NCBI RefSeq assembly: GCF_900455735.1
Contig: NZ_UAUI01000002.1
Coordinates: 146,028-210,027, forward strand
DNA length: 64,000 bases
Direction of reading: 5' to 3'
Origin: Rhodococcus wratislaviensis
Lineage (GTDB): Bacteria; Actinomycetota; Actinomycetes; Mycobacteriales; Mycobacteriaceae
Numbering within the stretch: the first letter of the stretch is position 1; every line of letters starts with the position of its first letter. Of the stretch, positions 1-8,044 are shown piece by piece. The translations under genes and the position numbers were made by a program. The notes under the pieces were generated by a model, which was given only the letters and a program-made list of their open reading frames with translations, was not told the DNA's origin and ran no database searches.

Positions 1-269
1 TGCTTGCCGGCGTGCTTCCCAAGCCATGCCTGGCCCTTACCCGCGCATCCCGGAACGACGACCAGAACACCGCCACCGCGCTGTCGAATCGACTCGAACC
101 CATCTGGGAATTGTTCCGGACCCATGGGAGCCTGCGCGTCGTATCCGCCATCGCCGAACACCTCGGCCTCGTCGAATCGCCCAATCTCCCGCTGCCGGTA
201 CGGGGGCTCGCCGAGGCCGCACGTTCAAGGGTCGCCAACGCGCTCGAGCAGGTCCACGATCTGCTGTGA
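1..269 (+). CDS. DapA/NAL-family lyase, C-terminal end (partial)
   Basis: The frame is open from base 3 and stops at 267-269, so this is the last 88 or so residues of a gene that begins before the window. The segment PIWELFRTHGSLRVVSAIAE followed by HLGLVESPNLPLPVRGL has the layout of the C-terminal helices of the dihydrodipicolinate synthase/N-acetylneuraminate lyase family, where a helix is followed by a GLV turn and a proline-rich stretch. The Schiff-base lysine and catalytic tyrosine lie upstream and cannot be checked, so the substrate is unknown. Family assignment is moderate; any specific enzyme name would be guesswork. Confidence 0.6.
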   Translation, partial: LAGVLPKPCLALTRASRNDDQNTATALSNRLEPIWELFRTHGSLRVVSAIAEHLGLVESPNLPLPVRGLAEAARSRVANALEQVHDLL

Positions 270-289
270 TCTCCGCCGAGGCTTAGGCC

Positions 290-556
290 CAGACGAGGGC
301 CCGGCCTGTTCACCGCGCTGCCGGTGAAGAACTCGGCGGCCGTGCGCGCGGACGCCTCGGCGCCGTCCAGGAACCCCTCCAGGTTGGCGGTGGCGGGGTT
401 GAGATACCGGATGCGGCCCGAACCCAACTCCCACAGCCCCAGCGGGGTCGGCGTGCATTCCAACGCCGCGGTCCCCGCGCGCCGCCGAATGCGGGCCGAA
501 GAAGTGACGGTGACGGCGGGCGCCCTTTGTATGCTCGCGCCGGGAAGTTCCGGCAT
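290..556 (-). pseudogene. possible decayed PAS-like gene fragment
   Basis: A reading frame starting at an ATG (554-556) runs leftward. In its middle it reads like the start of a PAS domain: AALECTPTPLGLWELGSGRI followed by RYLNPATANLEGF. No good ribosome binding site precedes the ATG. The frame continues without a stop across the antisense strand of the lyase gene, where the residue pattern stops looking like protein, so the gene end is unclear. It is best read as a remnant of a regulator. The call rests on one short similarity recalled from the family pattern, so confidence is low. Confidence 0.22.
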
Positions 557-912
557 CCGCCACTCTCGTGCAACGGGAGACAATAATGCGGGACTATCGG
601 GCATCCAGTATCGGCAAAAATCACGTGTACATATTCGGAGGCGCCCCACATTTACGATCGACGCCCAATTCGAGCGGCCCAGATTCTCGAGCCGCGGTTC
701 GCACAAGGTCATTCCGGGTCGCGCCGGCCCGATTTCGGGGTGTCGATATCGACGCTCCTGCCGACCGGCCCCCTCGTACACCGAGTGCACTTCCCGGCCG
801 AGGACGGCGGTAGGCGCAGGCGGTGGCCTCGCGAGTGATCGCGCTGATCAGGGCGGTGGCCCGGCCGCCCCCAGGCGAGCCGGGGCACCGCTGTCCCGGA
901 TTGCTCCGTCGG
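557..912. other. gene-poor stretch, possible gene debris
   Basis: No frame on either strand carries a convincing start, ribosome binding site and protein-like composition. On the minus strand short protein-like pieces appear in different frames (for example ATALISAITREATA, then VLGREVHSVYEGAG), as expected for a coding region broken by frameshifts. No function can be given. Confidence 0.3.
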
Positions 913-1005
913 TCATCCCAATCCGATGCCGCCGCCGAAGGTGACGCTCAGCCACTTCAGGAACGCCTCGAACGCGACATTGAAGTCGATTCCTGCAGAA
1001 CCCAT
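913..1005 (-). CDS. 30-residue hydrophobic/amphipathic peptide, unknown function
   Basis: A 30-codon ORF begins at ATG 1005-1003 and ends at TGA 915-913. It has an excellent Shine-Dalgarno sequence, AAGGAGT (plus-strand positions 1014-1020), 8 to 9 bases before the ATG, in a region otherwise without genes. The product starts MGSAGIDFNVAFEAF, continues with a short helix-forming stretch (LKWLSVTF) and ends in a glycine-rich tail. Hydrophobic and aromatic residues recur every three to four positions, which suggests an amphipathic helix. There are few charges (D7, E13, K17) and no signal peptide. It could be a membrane-active or pore-type small peptide, or a spurious ORF. I recognise no family. 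Confidence comes mainly from the ribosome binding site. Confidence 0.5.
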   Translation of the reverse strand: MGSAGIDFNVAFEAFLKWLSVTFGGGIGLG

Positions 1006-1457
1006 CAGAATTCACTCCTTTCCCGGTGATGAATCCACGGGATCATCAAGCCCCGCTTACTCTGCCTATCGCAATCGGGGTCGATGAGTGTTTCGCGAAC
1101 AAGAAACTTTCTCACATAATGAAATCAACAAACCGCCCATATTGTTCCGGCAAATCAAATAGAGAATGGGTGACAGTGAATTATCGGGACATTTGTTTCT
1201 CGTGTGCATTCGCGTGACCCACGAGGCTGCCCGGTCTGCCATCGCGGCGCGCACCGTCCTCAGCAGGTACCCGCAAGCGAGTGCGATACGCGGATCGCCC
1301 TGAAGGTCGCACACCCCCCGGGGGTGCAGCGCGGCGCCGGTCCGCGGCGTGACAACCCGGAGGCCATGAGGATGGCCGATCGCGCAGCGGGCGCGACGCC
1401 ATTGTGCCTATGATCCGGGCGCGTGGCCGAGCATGGCCGACCGGAAGGTGTAGATCG
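1006..1457. other. intergenic region with an AT-richer patch
   Basis: This 450-base stretch holds no supported gene. Around 1085-1205 the sequence is clearly richer in A and T than anything else nearby, and it lies directly upstream of the 30-residue ORF, so it may hold that gene's promoter; I could not fix -35/-10 boxes. A GC palindrome (ACCCCCCGGGGGT, about 1313-1325) lies nearer the next gene. The rest shows nothing I can name. Confidence 0.35.
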
Positions 1458-1718
1458 ATGCCCGAGAACAAGAACACACCGAAACCCGAACCTGGTCCGC
1501 TCGGCGCGGGCGCACGTGTGCTGGTGCGCCGACCGTCCGAAGCGGCGCAGACGGGTCGGATCATCGAGGACTACGCCGAGCTGACCGACACCGAGGAGCG
1601 CGGGCACGCCTGGGCGCCGGTGCACCGGTGGGCGGTCGCCCTCGATGACGGGCGACTGGTGTTCGCAGACACCGACGACCTGACAGCCGACCCCGGCACG
1701 ACGGAAATGGGCAAGTAA
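1458..1718 (+). CDS. small hypothetical protein (86 aa)
   Basis: The start at ATG 1458 is chosen because GGAAGG (1443-1448) lies about nine bases upstream and the proline- and lysine-rich start (MPENKNTPKPEPG) looks like a normal disordered N-terminus. The core has short alternating beta-like segments (GARVLVRR, AGRII-type, RWAVALDDGRLVFADTDDL), suggesting a small SH3- or KOW-like barrel of the type seen in short actinobacterial cytoplasmic proteins. No catalytic motif, signal peptide or membrane segment is present. It stands alone between two non-coding stretches. I do not recognise the family. Confidence 0.6.
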   Translation: MPENKNTPKPEPGPLGAGARVLVRRPSEAAQTGRIIEDYAELTDTEERGHAWAPVHRWAVALDDGRLVFADTDDLTADPGTTEMGK

Positions 1719-2126
1719 GGCCGGCAGGCCCCCGACCGGTCCAACGGCCAGGCACAGGCGGGGTCACACCACCTTCTCGCTGCCGGTGAGGAAGAACGGC
1801 GCCGTGCGCCCGAAGCAGAAGACGGTCGCTTCGACCGCTTCGCGAAGTCGCGCGGGTCACCGCGCGGCACGGACGGCTGCGCCGAGTCCGTCCGCGAACC
1901 GGCCTGTACCAGGGTGGACGGCGTTCGAGGAGCCGACCGGCCGGCCGGTGTCGTCACACGTCACATGCACCGATCAATTCCGACTCCTGACCGATTGAAA
2001 ATGAGTCGTTGGGGGTAGCCGATTCGGAGTGGTCCGCACGGCACTCGCTGATCTCGGGTGCCGGCGGCTGCTCCAGCCCGACCGGGGTCGTCCAACGATC
2101 GCCGATCCGGGTGAAGGGAGTCGACA
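1719..2126. other. intergenic region, possible coding remnant on the minus strand
   Basis: No intact gene. On the minus strand a short frame reading LREAVEATVFCFGRTAPFF and ending in a stop near 1765 looks protein-like, but it has an in-frame stop about 30 codons upstream and no start, so it may be the tail of a broken gene. The last 100 bases presumably hold the promoter of the gas-vesicle-type operon; no clear boxes were identified. Confidence 0.3.
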
Positions 2127-2894
2127 ATGATGACCCGATTGCAGATCGCGGCAGCGGTGGTCGTGGGCTACTGGATGGGGCGAGCACACCGGACGAAACT
2201 GGGACTGCTGCTCGCCGCGGCGAGCGCCGGCCGCCTCGCCGGGGGACCTCAGGAGATGGTGGACCGGGCGACCAAACTCCTCCAATCCTCACCCCAATTC
2301 GCCGAACTCAGCGAATCGGTACGGGGTCAACTCCTCGACGCCGTGAAAGTGGCAGCCATGACCGCCGCGACCGCCCGGATCGACGCCCTCAACAACCGAT
2401 TGCTCTCCGGCTCCGACGAAATTCTCGAGACCGCCGAAGACCTGGTCGAGAACACCGCGGACATGGCCGCAGACGTCACCGACGACACCGCGGAGACGGT
2501 CGGGGACGTCACCGACGACACCGCGGGCACGGTCGCGAAACTCGCCGGGGGCACACTCGGCGCAGTGGGTGCGTTGGGGCGCAGGAAGCGGCCGAAGAAA
2601 GCACCGCCACCGGACGAGACCGACGAGACCGACGAAGCCGACGAGGACACCACGGGCAGGGTGCGGAAGCTCACCCACGACGCCGTGGGCCTGGTGGGGC
2701 GCAAGAAGCGGCCGAAGAAAGCACCGCCACCGGAGGAGGACGATGACGAGGACGAGGACGAGGAGGGGATGGCAGAGAAGGCCGAGGAACGACCGGCGCG
2801 GCAACCGACCCGCAGGCGTAGTGACGAGCCGCCCCGCAAGCGAAGCGCCCCGGCGAAAACCTCCGGCACCCGGAAGCGGGGAGTGCAGCGATGA
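2127..2894 (+). CDS. gas-vesicle-cluster-type accessory protein with internal repeats
   Basis: A 255-residue protein. The N-terminus ([20 protein letters not shown]) carries one short hydrophobic segment, followed by a helical stretch to about residue 95, as in proteins that sit beside gvpA/gvpJ in actinomycete gas-vesicle clusters. Next come 11-residue repeats ([25 protein letters not shown] period 33), then a 40-residue repeat whose core [10 protein letters not shown] recurs exactly 120 bases later (2576 and 2696), then acidic runs and an Arg/Lys/Pro-rich tail. AAGGGAG at 2114-2120 supports the start; ATG 2130 is an equally good alternative. The stop overlaps the next start (ATGA), so the two are translationally coupled. 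Role inferred from the neighbour only. Confidence 0.6.
   Translation: MMTRLQIAAAVVVGYWMGRAHRTKLGLLLAAASAGRLAGGPQEMVDRATKLLQSSPQFAELSESVRGQLLDAVKVAAMTAATARIDALNNRLLSGSDEILETAEDLVENTADMAADVTDDTAETVGDVTDDTAGTVAKLAGGTLGAVGALGRRKRPKKAPPPDETDETDEADEDTTGRVRKLTHDAVGLVGRKKRPKKAPPPEEDDDEDEDEEGMAEKAEERPARQPTRRRSDEPPRKRSAPAKTSGTRKRGVQR
2576..2734 (+). repeat. 120-bp-period direct repeat inside the gas-vesicle accessory gene
   Basis: A block of about 39 bases beginning GGGGCGCA.GAAGCGGCCGA occurs at 2576 and again at 2696 with one or two mismatches. It encodes the basic [17 protein letters not shown] motif twice, 40 residues apart. A shorter 33-bp repeat (GACGTCACCGACGACACC at 2472 and 2505) lies upstream in the same gene. 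Confidence 0.85.
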
Positions 2895-3256
2895 CCACAA
2901 CGGGTGGTCCGAGCTCGAGCAGCCTGGCCGACGTCATCGACACCATCTTGGACAAGGGCCTGGTCATCGACGCCTACGTGCGGGTCTCGCTGGTCGGCAT
3001 CGAACTGCTCACTATCGACGCCCGCATCGTCGTCGCCAGTGTCGACACCTACCTCCGCTTCGCCGAGGCGGTGAACCGACTCGAGATCGGCAACGAACCC
3101 AAGGGCCTGACCGATCTCGTCTCCGACGTCAAGGGCAGCGGCAGCACGAAATCCAAGACCAAGGGCGTCCTCGAGGGCGTCGGCGAAACGCTCAGTGAAC
3201 TGCTCAGTGGATCCGGCAGCGAACGCGAACCCGCACCCCGGCGGGGACGGAAATGA
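2891..3256 (+). CDS. gas vesicle structural protein, GvpA/GvpJ family
   Basis: A 121-residue protein. Residues 10-65 carry the conserved GvpA/GvpJ core: [20 protein letters not shown], then [20 protein letters not shown] and [14 protein letters not shown]. In gas vesicles this small hydrophobic protein assembles into the ribbed, gas-permeable shell. The C-terminal half is a polar Ser/Gly/Lys tail that GvpA lacks, which points to a GvpJ-like variant. The start overlaps the upstream stop by 4 bp. No gvpF/L, gvpG, gvpK, gvpN or gvpO gene is visible within the window, so whether true vesicles form is doubtful. Confidence 0.85.
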   Translation: MTTTGGPSSSSLADVIDTILDKGLVIDAYVRVSLVGIELLTIDARIVVASVDTYLRFAEAVNRLEIGNEPKGLTDLVSDVKGSGSTKSKTKGVLEGVGETLSELLSGSGSEREPAPRRGRK

Positions 3257-3587
3257 CATCCCCGACGACGTCGACAGCAAACTCGCCGAATGCCAGACCA
3301 TCACGCCGGAGGTGTGCAGATCCTCCAGTGGAGACGGCCACGGTGAGGCAGTCCGACTCCCCCTCCAGCACAGCCGGATTGACGCCAGTCCGGACTGAGA
3401 ACCCGCAAGAGACGACTCGCGACGTCCTGCGCCCACCAGAACGATCTGCTGCGATCACCACCACGTTCGCCAACTGTTATCCATCCATCCAACCTGAAGT
3501 CTCCGGACCAGCGGACGGGCGACCCCGGTGACGACGCTGCTCTCTCCGATCCCCAACCTCGACGGACGATGATTCGGGTACGGGTTG
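3257..3587. other. intergenic region between convergent genes
   Basis: About 330 bases between the end of the gvp-type gene and the end of the MFS gene. Small ORFs here are Arg/Pro/Ser-rich and have no ribosome binding sites. I see no clear terminator hairpin or other feature. Confidence 0.4.
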
Positions 3588-4913
3588 CTACAACCGTTCA
3601 CGGATGAGCTTCCGATCACGGTCGGGGTGCGCGAAGACCAATGCCAGGACTGCCGCGACGAGTCCGAGCCCTCCGAGCAATTGGAATGCCAAGAGATAAC
3701 CCGCGGCCGGAGTCGCTGCGTTGTCGACGATCAAACCGGTGGCATACGGTGCGATCAGGCCACCGACAGCCATCAGCGCAATGAAGGTACCCATCGTTCC
3801 TGCGGTCTGCTGCGGCGGACACAGTTCCGAGATGGCCGAATTCACCAGAGGGAAAACCATTGCCGAGAATCCGTAGCCGATCGAGATAGCCACGACGGCC
3901 ACGATCGGGGTGTCGAACACAGGCATTGCCATCAGAACGCTTCCGCACACGATGACACCGATGCAGGGCACGATGATCCGGACCAGACGAGCCGAGGCGC
4001 CGCGTTGCCGCAGGCGGTCTGTGATCGCGCCCGACATGATCATCAGAACGAGGCTGACGATGGATGGCAACGCGAACAACGATCCGGCCTGCATGGCGCT
4101 GAATCCCAGTCCGACTTCGAAGTACGACGGCAGCCACGTCAACACCATGGTTACCAGTGCGTACACGACTATGACGAGGACGGCGCAACTGACGAACGTG
4201 CGTGAGAGGAATATCGTGCGCCACGGGGCGCTGGGTTCGGTTCCTCCAATGTCCGAATCCAACTCGGCGGAGGCCTTGCCCGCGTAGGGGCCTTCGGACC
4301 AACTTGCCAGCCAGCACACCGCCCAGACTGCGCCGAGTCCGCAGAGCCCGAGAACTGCTGTACGCCATCCATATTCAATGGTTACGAACGTCAGTATCGG
4401 CGCCAGGGCGATCTTGGCCATCGACGAGGCACCAGTCAACAACGCACTCGGAAGGCCACGCTTGGCAGGAGGATGCCACGAGTACGTAGCGGTATGCATG
4501 AGCCCAGCGCTCGGCCCCTCGGCGAGCCCGAGGAGCATGCGACTGACGATGAGCATCGTCACACTCGCGGCGACAACCAGCGGGAGCATCACCACGGACC
4601 ATGCAACGGCGAGCGCCAACAGTGACCACCGCAGTGTCACATACTTGTTGATTGGGCCTGCGAAGAAGCCCCCAATAGTGAAGGCGAGGAAGAACAGAGA
4701 ACCGGCCAAACCGATTTGAGAGGCGGTCAAGCCGAGTTCCCTGGCGAGCGGCTGGGCAATGACACCCAAGACGACCTTGTCACCCCAGTTGACGATATAG
4801 AGGAAGACGACAAGTCCGGTCATCCCCCACGCGCGGCCACTGCTTTTCAGAATTCCTGCGCCAGAGGAGGAATGGGGGGTCTGTTTGTCTCGAGCGACTT
4901 CACCTGTGGTCAC
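3588..4913 (-). CDS. MFS transporter, organic-anion type
   Basis: A 441-residue membrane protein with about 12 hydrophobic helices in two halves joined by a polar central loop near residues 205-225. The N-terminal half has GPINKYVTLRWSL in the loop after helix 2 and RMLLGLAEGPSAG around helix 5, typical of the anion:cation symporter branch of the major facilitator superfamily (carriers of aromatic or sugar acids). The GTG start has AAAGGA about six bases upstream. It lies 240 bases from a thioesterase gene on the same strand, with an acyl-CoA synthetase divergent beyond it, so uptake of a carboxylic acid that is then CoA-activated is a reasonable inference. The substrate cannot be read from the sequence. 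Confidence 0.8.
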   Translation of the reverse strand: MTTGEVARDKQTPHSSSGAGILKSSGRAWGMTGLVVFLYIVNWGDKVVLGVIAQPLARELGLTASQIGLAGSLFFLAFTIGGFFAGPINKYVTLRWSLLALAVAWSVVMLPLVVAASVTMLIVSRMLLGLAEGPSAGLMHTATYSWHPPAKRGLPSALLTGASSMAKIALAPILTFVTIEYGWRTAVLGLCGLGAVWAVCWLASWSEGPYAGKASAELDSDIGGTEPSAPWRTIFLSRTFVSCAVLVIVVYALVTMVLTWLPSYFEVGLGFSAMQAGSLFALPSIVSLVLMIMSGAITDRLRQRGASARLVRIIVPCIGVIVCGSVLMAMPVFDTPIVAVVAISIGYGFSAMVFPLVNSAISELCPPQQTAGTMGTFIALMAVGGLIAPYATGLIVDNAATPAAGYLLAFQLLGGLGLVAAVLALVFAHPDRDRKLIRERL

Positions 4914-5155
4914 GGGAGTCCTTTGTTATGGGATCGCACGGTCGCCATCTGTGCAGTACGAAGATGCAGTAGACCCATTGAAGGTGACCCATGACACACA
5001 AGCAAACTGCGATTGCTTATCGCCCCGATAGACCCTTCCTATGGAAACTCACGCCGGGGCGGGCTTTCCGCAGCGTGTGGCACGTCCCCGGGTATCTCCG
5101 TTCCCGTGCCACAGCCGCGGCGTGATTGGCGCCGTCCGTTCACGTGGCCCCCGAC

Positions 5156-5836
5156 TCAGCTGATTTCACCCCGCGAGCTCTCGTTCACTGTGCCCACGTG
5201 CGATCGCGGCATGATGAACAGGGCTTCGGCTTCGATGCAGGTCGCTCCGGAGCCATCAGCGAGATGGCCGCGCACAATCGCCTTTCTGCCGTCGACCGAA
5301 GCGGTCCACGCTTCCAACCTGACATGCCCGAGCTTGGTGATCCGCTTGAAGGTCGTCGTGAGATACACGGTCATACCGGCATTTCCGCCGGCACCTGCGG
5401 CCTCACCGAGCAATTGGTCGAGGAGCATCGCACAAACCCCTCCGTGGACCTGTCCCGGAGCGCCCTCGTAAAGGCATCCCAGGTCGAGTTCCGCGCGTGC
5501 ACGACCGTCCGGCAGTCGGTGAACGGTCATCGGTGGCGCCACCGGGTTCCGACGGCCGACCACGGCGTTACCGAAGTCATTCCGCAGCGGCCCTCCAATA
5601 TCGAACAGGTCACCCGGAGTCCGATCGGGCACCGACGAGCGGAGACGCCGGGTGAGGTGTTCGAGCCGAGAAGCGACGTCATCGGCGATTGCCACGTCGA
5701 CGTCTGCTCGCATCTGCGCCTCCATGAATGCCCGGGTGGCGTCGGCCAATCGGCGGAGATGCGCAGGTGCGTCGACAGTTTGAACAATGGATTCGGACCA
5801 CGATGACTCGGCGGTGTGCAATGGCGATTCAGCCAT
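5156..5836 (-). CDS. PaaI-like hotdog-fold acyl-CoA thioesterase
   Basis: A 226-residue protein. The first 75 residues are helical and variable; the C-terminal 130 residues form a hotdog domain. The family pattern GAPGQVHGGVCAMLLDQLLG marks the central hot-dog helix, and MTVYLTTTFKRITKLG and RKAIVRGHLADGSGATCIEA are the following strands. Such enzymes hydrolyse acyl-CoA or aryl-CoA thioesters in the cytoplasm. AGGAG six bases before the ATG decides the start. It is divergent from the acyl-CoA synthetase at 6128, so the two may share control and balance CoA ester levels on one pathway. Confidence 0.85.
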   Translation of the reverse strand: MAESPLHTAESSWSESIVQTVDAPAHLRRLADATRAFMEAQMRADVDVAIADDVASRLEHLTRRLRSSVPDRTPGDLFDIGGPLRNDFGNAVVGRRNPVAPPMTVHRLPDGRARAELDLGCLYEGAPGQVHGGVCAMLLDQLLGEAAGAGGNAGMTVYLTTTFKRITKLGHVRLEAWTASVDGRKAIVRGHLADGSGATCIEAEALFIMPRSHVGTVNESSRGEIS

Positions 5837-5863
5837 GGAGTACTCCTGGGATGTGTCAGACAG

Positions 5864-5892
5864 TTGACGGAAGTCACGCTGCGGGTTAGCTT
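5864..5892 (+). promoter_or_regulatory. candidate promoter for the acyl-CoA synthetase
   Basis: TTGACG (5864-5869), a 17-base spacer and TAGCTT (5887-5892) fit a SigA-type promoter reading rightward. It would leave a leader of about 230 bases before the ligase start, which is long, so another promoter may exist. Confidence 0.3.
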
Positions 5893-6127
5893 ACAATCGT
5901 TCGAACCTCTCGTCGCTAGTGCCGATAGGTTCGGAATCGCTTGCAGTCGAGCGCTGTCCGCATACGGGTTCGTCTCACCGACCAGGAATGCGACGGATCG
6001 CGACTCTTCCTGCACCGCGCAGTCACACACGAGTTGAAACAGGCTCTCCTGCCGTCGATCACCCCTCATGCACAGTCGCGGGACCACACCCGATCAACCA
6101 GCAAGCGCCAAGGACACAGTGAGACAT

Positions 6128-7756
6128 ATGAATACATCAGCGAACCGAGCAACTTCCCGCGACAGTGCACTGTATGATCCGGAAGTGACCAGCCCCAGCC
6201 GGCACCTCACATGGACTGATCAAGTCGCTCGACACGCTGCGGTGAAGCCAGGCAGTGCTGCCATGCGGTATTCAGGTCGATCCCTGACGTGGTCCCAGTT
6301 GGACGGCCGGTCACGACAGTTGGCACAGTGGTTGAAACACCGAGGAATCGGCCGCGGTGACCGCGTGCTGTTCGCGATGTCGAACGGACCCGAGTTTCCG
6401 ATTGCTCTGCTGTCGGTCCACCACCTGGGGGCCATCGCCGTTCCGGTGAACTTCCGTCTCGCCCCACCGGAGGTGGAGTTCCTTGCGTCCGATGCGGCCG
6501 TGTCGGCCGTCATCGTCGATGACGATCTGCTTGCCCTGGTAGAACCCACGCTGCGGCGCCATCCCGATCTCCCCTACGTCGTGAACGGTGGCCGGAGCAG
6601 ATCCGATGACCGATCGACACGGCTGGCCGACCTCACACCCGGCGACAGACCCCCTTCACCACTGCCTGGGCCGGCCTCGACGGGCGACGTCGCGGTCATC
6701 ATGTACACCTCGGGAACCACAGGTCTTCCGAAGGGGGCAATGCTCAGCTTCGAGAACCTGCTTGCGGGCGCCGTCACGTCCATTCATATGAACCAGCTGT
6801 TCTCCGAGAACGCGGTTCGTCTTGTCACCACCCCCTTCTTTCACATAGCAGCCATGACCACGCTGCTCAGCAGTCTCACGATGGGGCAGACGTGTGTGAT
6901 CAACCCCAGCGGCAACTTCGACGCGGAGACGTTCCTCGATCTGATCGAGACCGAAATGGTGAACAATGTGTTCCTCGTGCCCACTCAATGGGAGATGGTG
7001 TGCGCCGCCGAGAGCCTGCCCTCGAGGAATCTCAGCCTCCGTACCGTGTCCTGGGGGGCCGCCCCTGCCTCGCAGCAACTCTTGCGCAAAATGGCGGAAG
7101 TTCTTCCCGGTGTCCGGATCGTATCGACCCTCGGCCAAACCGAGACGTCGGCAGTGACCACCTGGATTTCCGGTGACGAGTGGTTGAAACGACCCGGGTC
7201 GGTGGGCCGACCGGTCCCGACGGTGGCAGCCCGAGTCGTCGACGCCGACATGAACGACGTCCCGGTCGGTGCACCAGGGGAGATCGTCTACCGCGGTGCC
7301 GGGGTGATGCAGGGCTACTGGAATCGTCCGGCGGAGACCGAAGCCGCGTTCCACGGTGGGTGGTTCCACTCTGGCGACGTCGTCCACAGGGACGAGGACG
7401 GCTATTTCTACGTCGTGGATCGTCTCAAGGACATGATCATCTCCGGTGGAGAGAATATCTATCCCGCCGAACTCGAATCGGTCCTCGCCGAGCACCCCCG
7501 GATTCGTGAAGTAGCCGTTGTTGGCAAACCGCATCCGAAGTGGGGAGAAACTCCGATCGCGTGCATCGTGCCGACAGACGACGAACCCGTGACACACCAC
7601 GAGGTGGTCGCCTGGATCACCGCACGCCTGGCTTCATTCAAGAAGCCGTCCGAGACGATCAATCTCGATTCCCTACCTCGCAACGTGTCCGGCAAGGTCC
7701 GGAAGAACGTGCTTCGTGAGGTCGTCCAGTCCGGGGTCGGTGATCGCACGTCGTGA
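6128..7756 (+). CDS. acyl-CoA synthetase (AMP-forming)
   Basis: A 542-residue member of the ANL adenylating superfamily, which activates a carboxylate with ATP to an acyl-AMP and then to the CoA thioester. The P-loop YTSGTTGLPKGA lies near residue 195, the YRGAGVMQGYW/GWFHSGDVV hinge region near 395-420, and the C-terminal catalytic lysine motif NVSGKVRKN near 525. Length is normal for medium- or long-chain acyl-CoA or aryl-CoA ligases. ATG 6128 is preferred; GTG 6119, closer to AAGGA, is in frame and possible. The divergent thioesterase and the MFS carrier nearby suggest one carboxylic-acid utilisation unit. Confidence 0.85.
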   Translation: MNTSANRATSRDSALYDPEVTSPSRHLTWTDQVARHAAVKPGSAAMRYSGRSLTWSQLDGRSRQLAQWLKHRGIGRGDRVLFAMSNGPEFPIALLSVHHLGAIAVPVNFRLAPPEVEFLASDAAVSAVIVDDDLLALVEPTLRRHPDLPYVVNGGRSRSDDRSTRLADLTPGDRPPSPLPGPASTGDVAVIMYTSGTTGLPKGAMLSFENLLAGAVTSIHMNQLFSENAVRLVTTPFFHIAAMTTLLSSLTMGQTCVINPSGNFDAETFLDLIETEMVNNVFLVPTQWEMVCAAESLPSRNLSLRTVSWGAAPASQQLLRKMAEVLPGVRIVSTLGQTETSAVTTWISGDEWLKRPGSVGRPVPTVAARVVDADMNDVPVGAPGEIVYRGAGVMQGYWNRPAETEAAFHGGWFHSGDVVHRDEDGYFYVVDRLKDMIISGGENIYPAELESVLAEHPRIREVAVVGKPHPKWGETPIACIVPTDDEPVTHHEVVAWITARLASFKKPSETINLDSLPRNVSGKVRKNVLREVVQSGVGDRTS

Positions 7757-7912
7757 GGTGACCAAGGCAATCCCGGCCGCCGATGAGCCTGGTGTCCCTC
7801 GCTGCTCGACTGCCTCTACGTCACCCTCCTCCCGACTACGAGTCGGCCGCCTCGCCGAGTTCGACGTGTTCGAGCCAGATCCGCTCCTGTTTCGCATCCA
7901 CCGATTGACACA

Positions 7913-7928
7913 TTGCAATCGGCTGCAA
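7913..7928 (+). promoter_or_regulatory. palindromic operator of the acetoin dehydrogenase operon
   Basis: TTGCAATCGGCTGCAA is a TTGCA-N6-TGCAA palindrome about 115 bases before acoA. Its near-copy TTGCAACCGAGTGCAA lies at 15452-15467, in front of the butanediol-dehydrogenase-like gene and beside the AcoR-like regulator. Shared flanks (CA before, C after) make the common block 19 bases long. Binding of the AcoR-like protein is inferred from this pairing only. Confidence 0.6.
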
Positions 7929-8044
7929 CGTTTATTGCGCACGTCATATCTCCCTACATTCATGACCCGGGTTACACGAGGCACGAACCGTTCCGACGCG
8001 GGCCCCGACGTAGCCGGCGAAAACGTAGCAACCAAGGGAGTGCA

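Noticed and set aside
1312..1326. GC palindrome considered as a terminator
   Set aside because: The stem has no loop room, no gene ends nearby and runs of C/G are expected by chance in this DNA.
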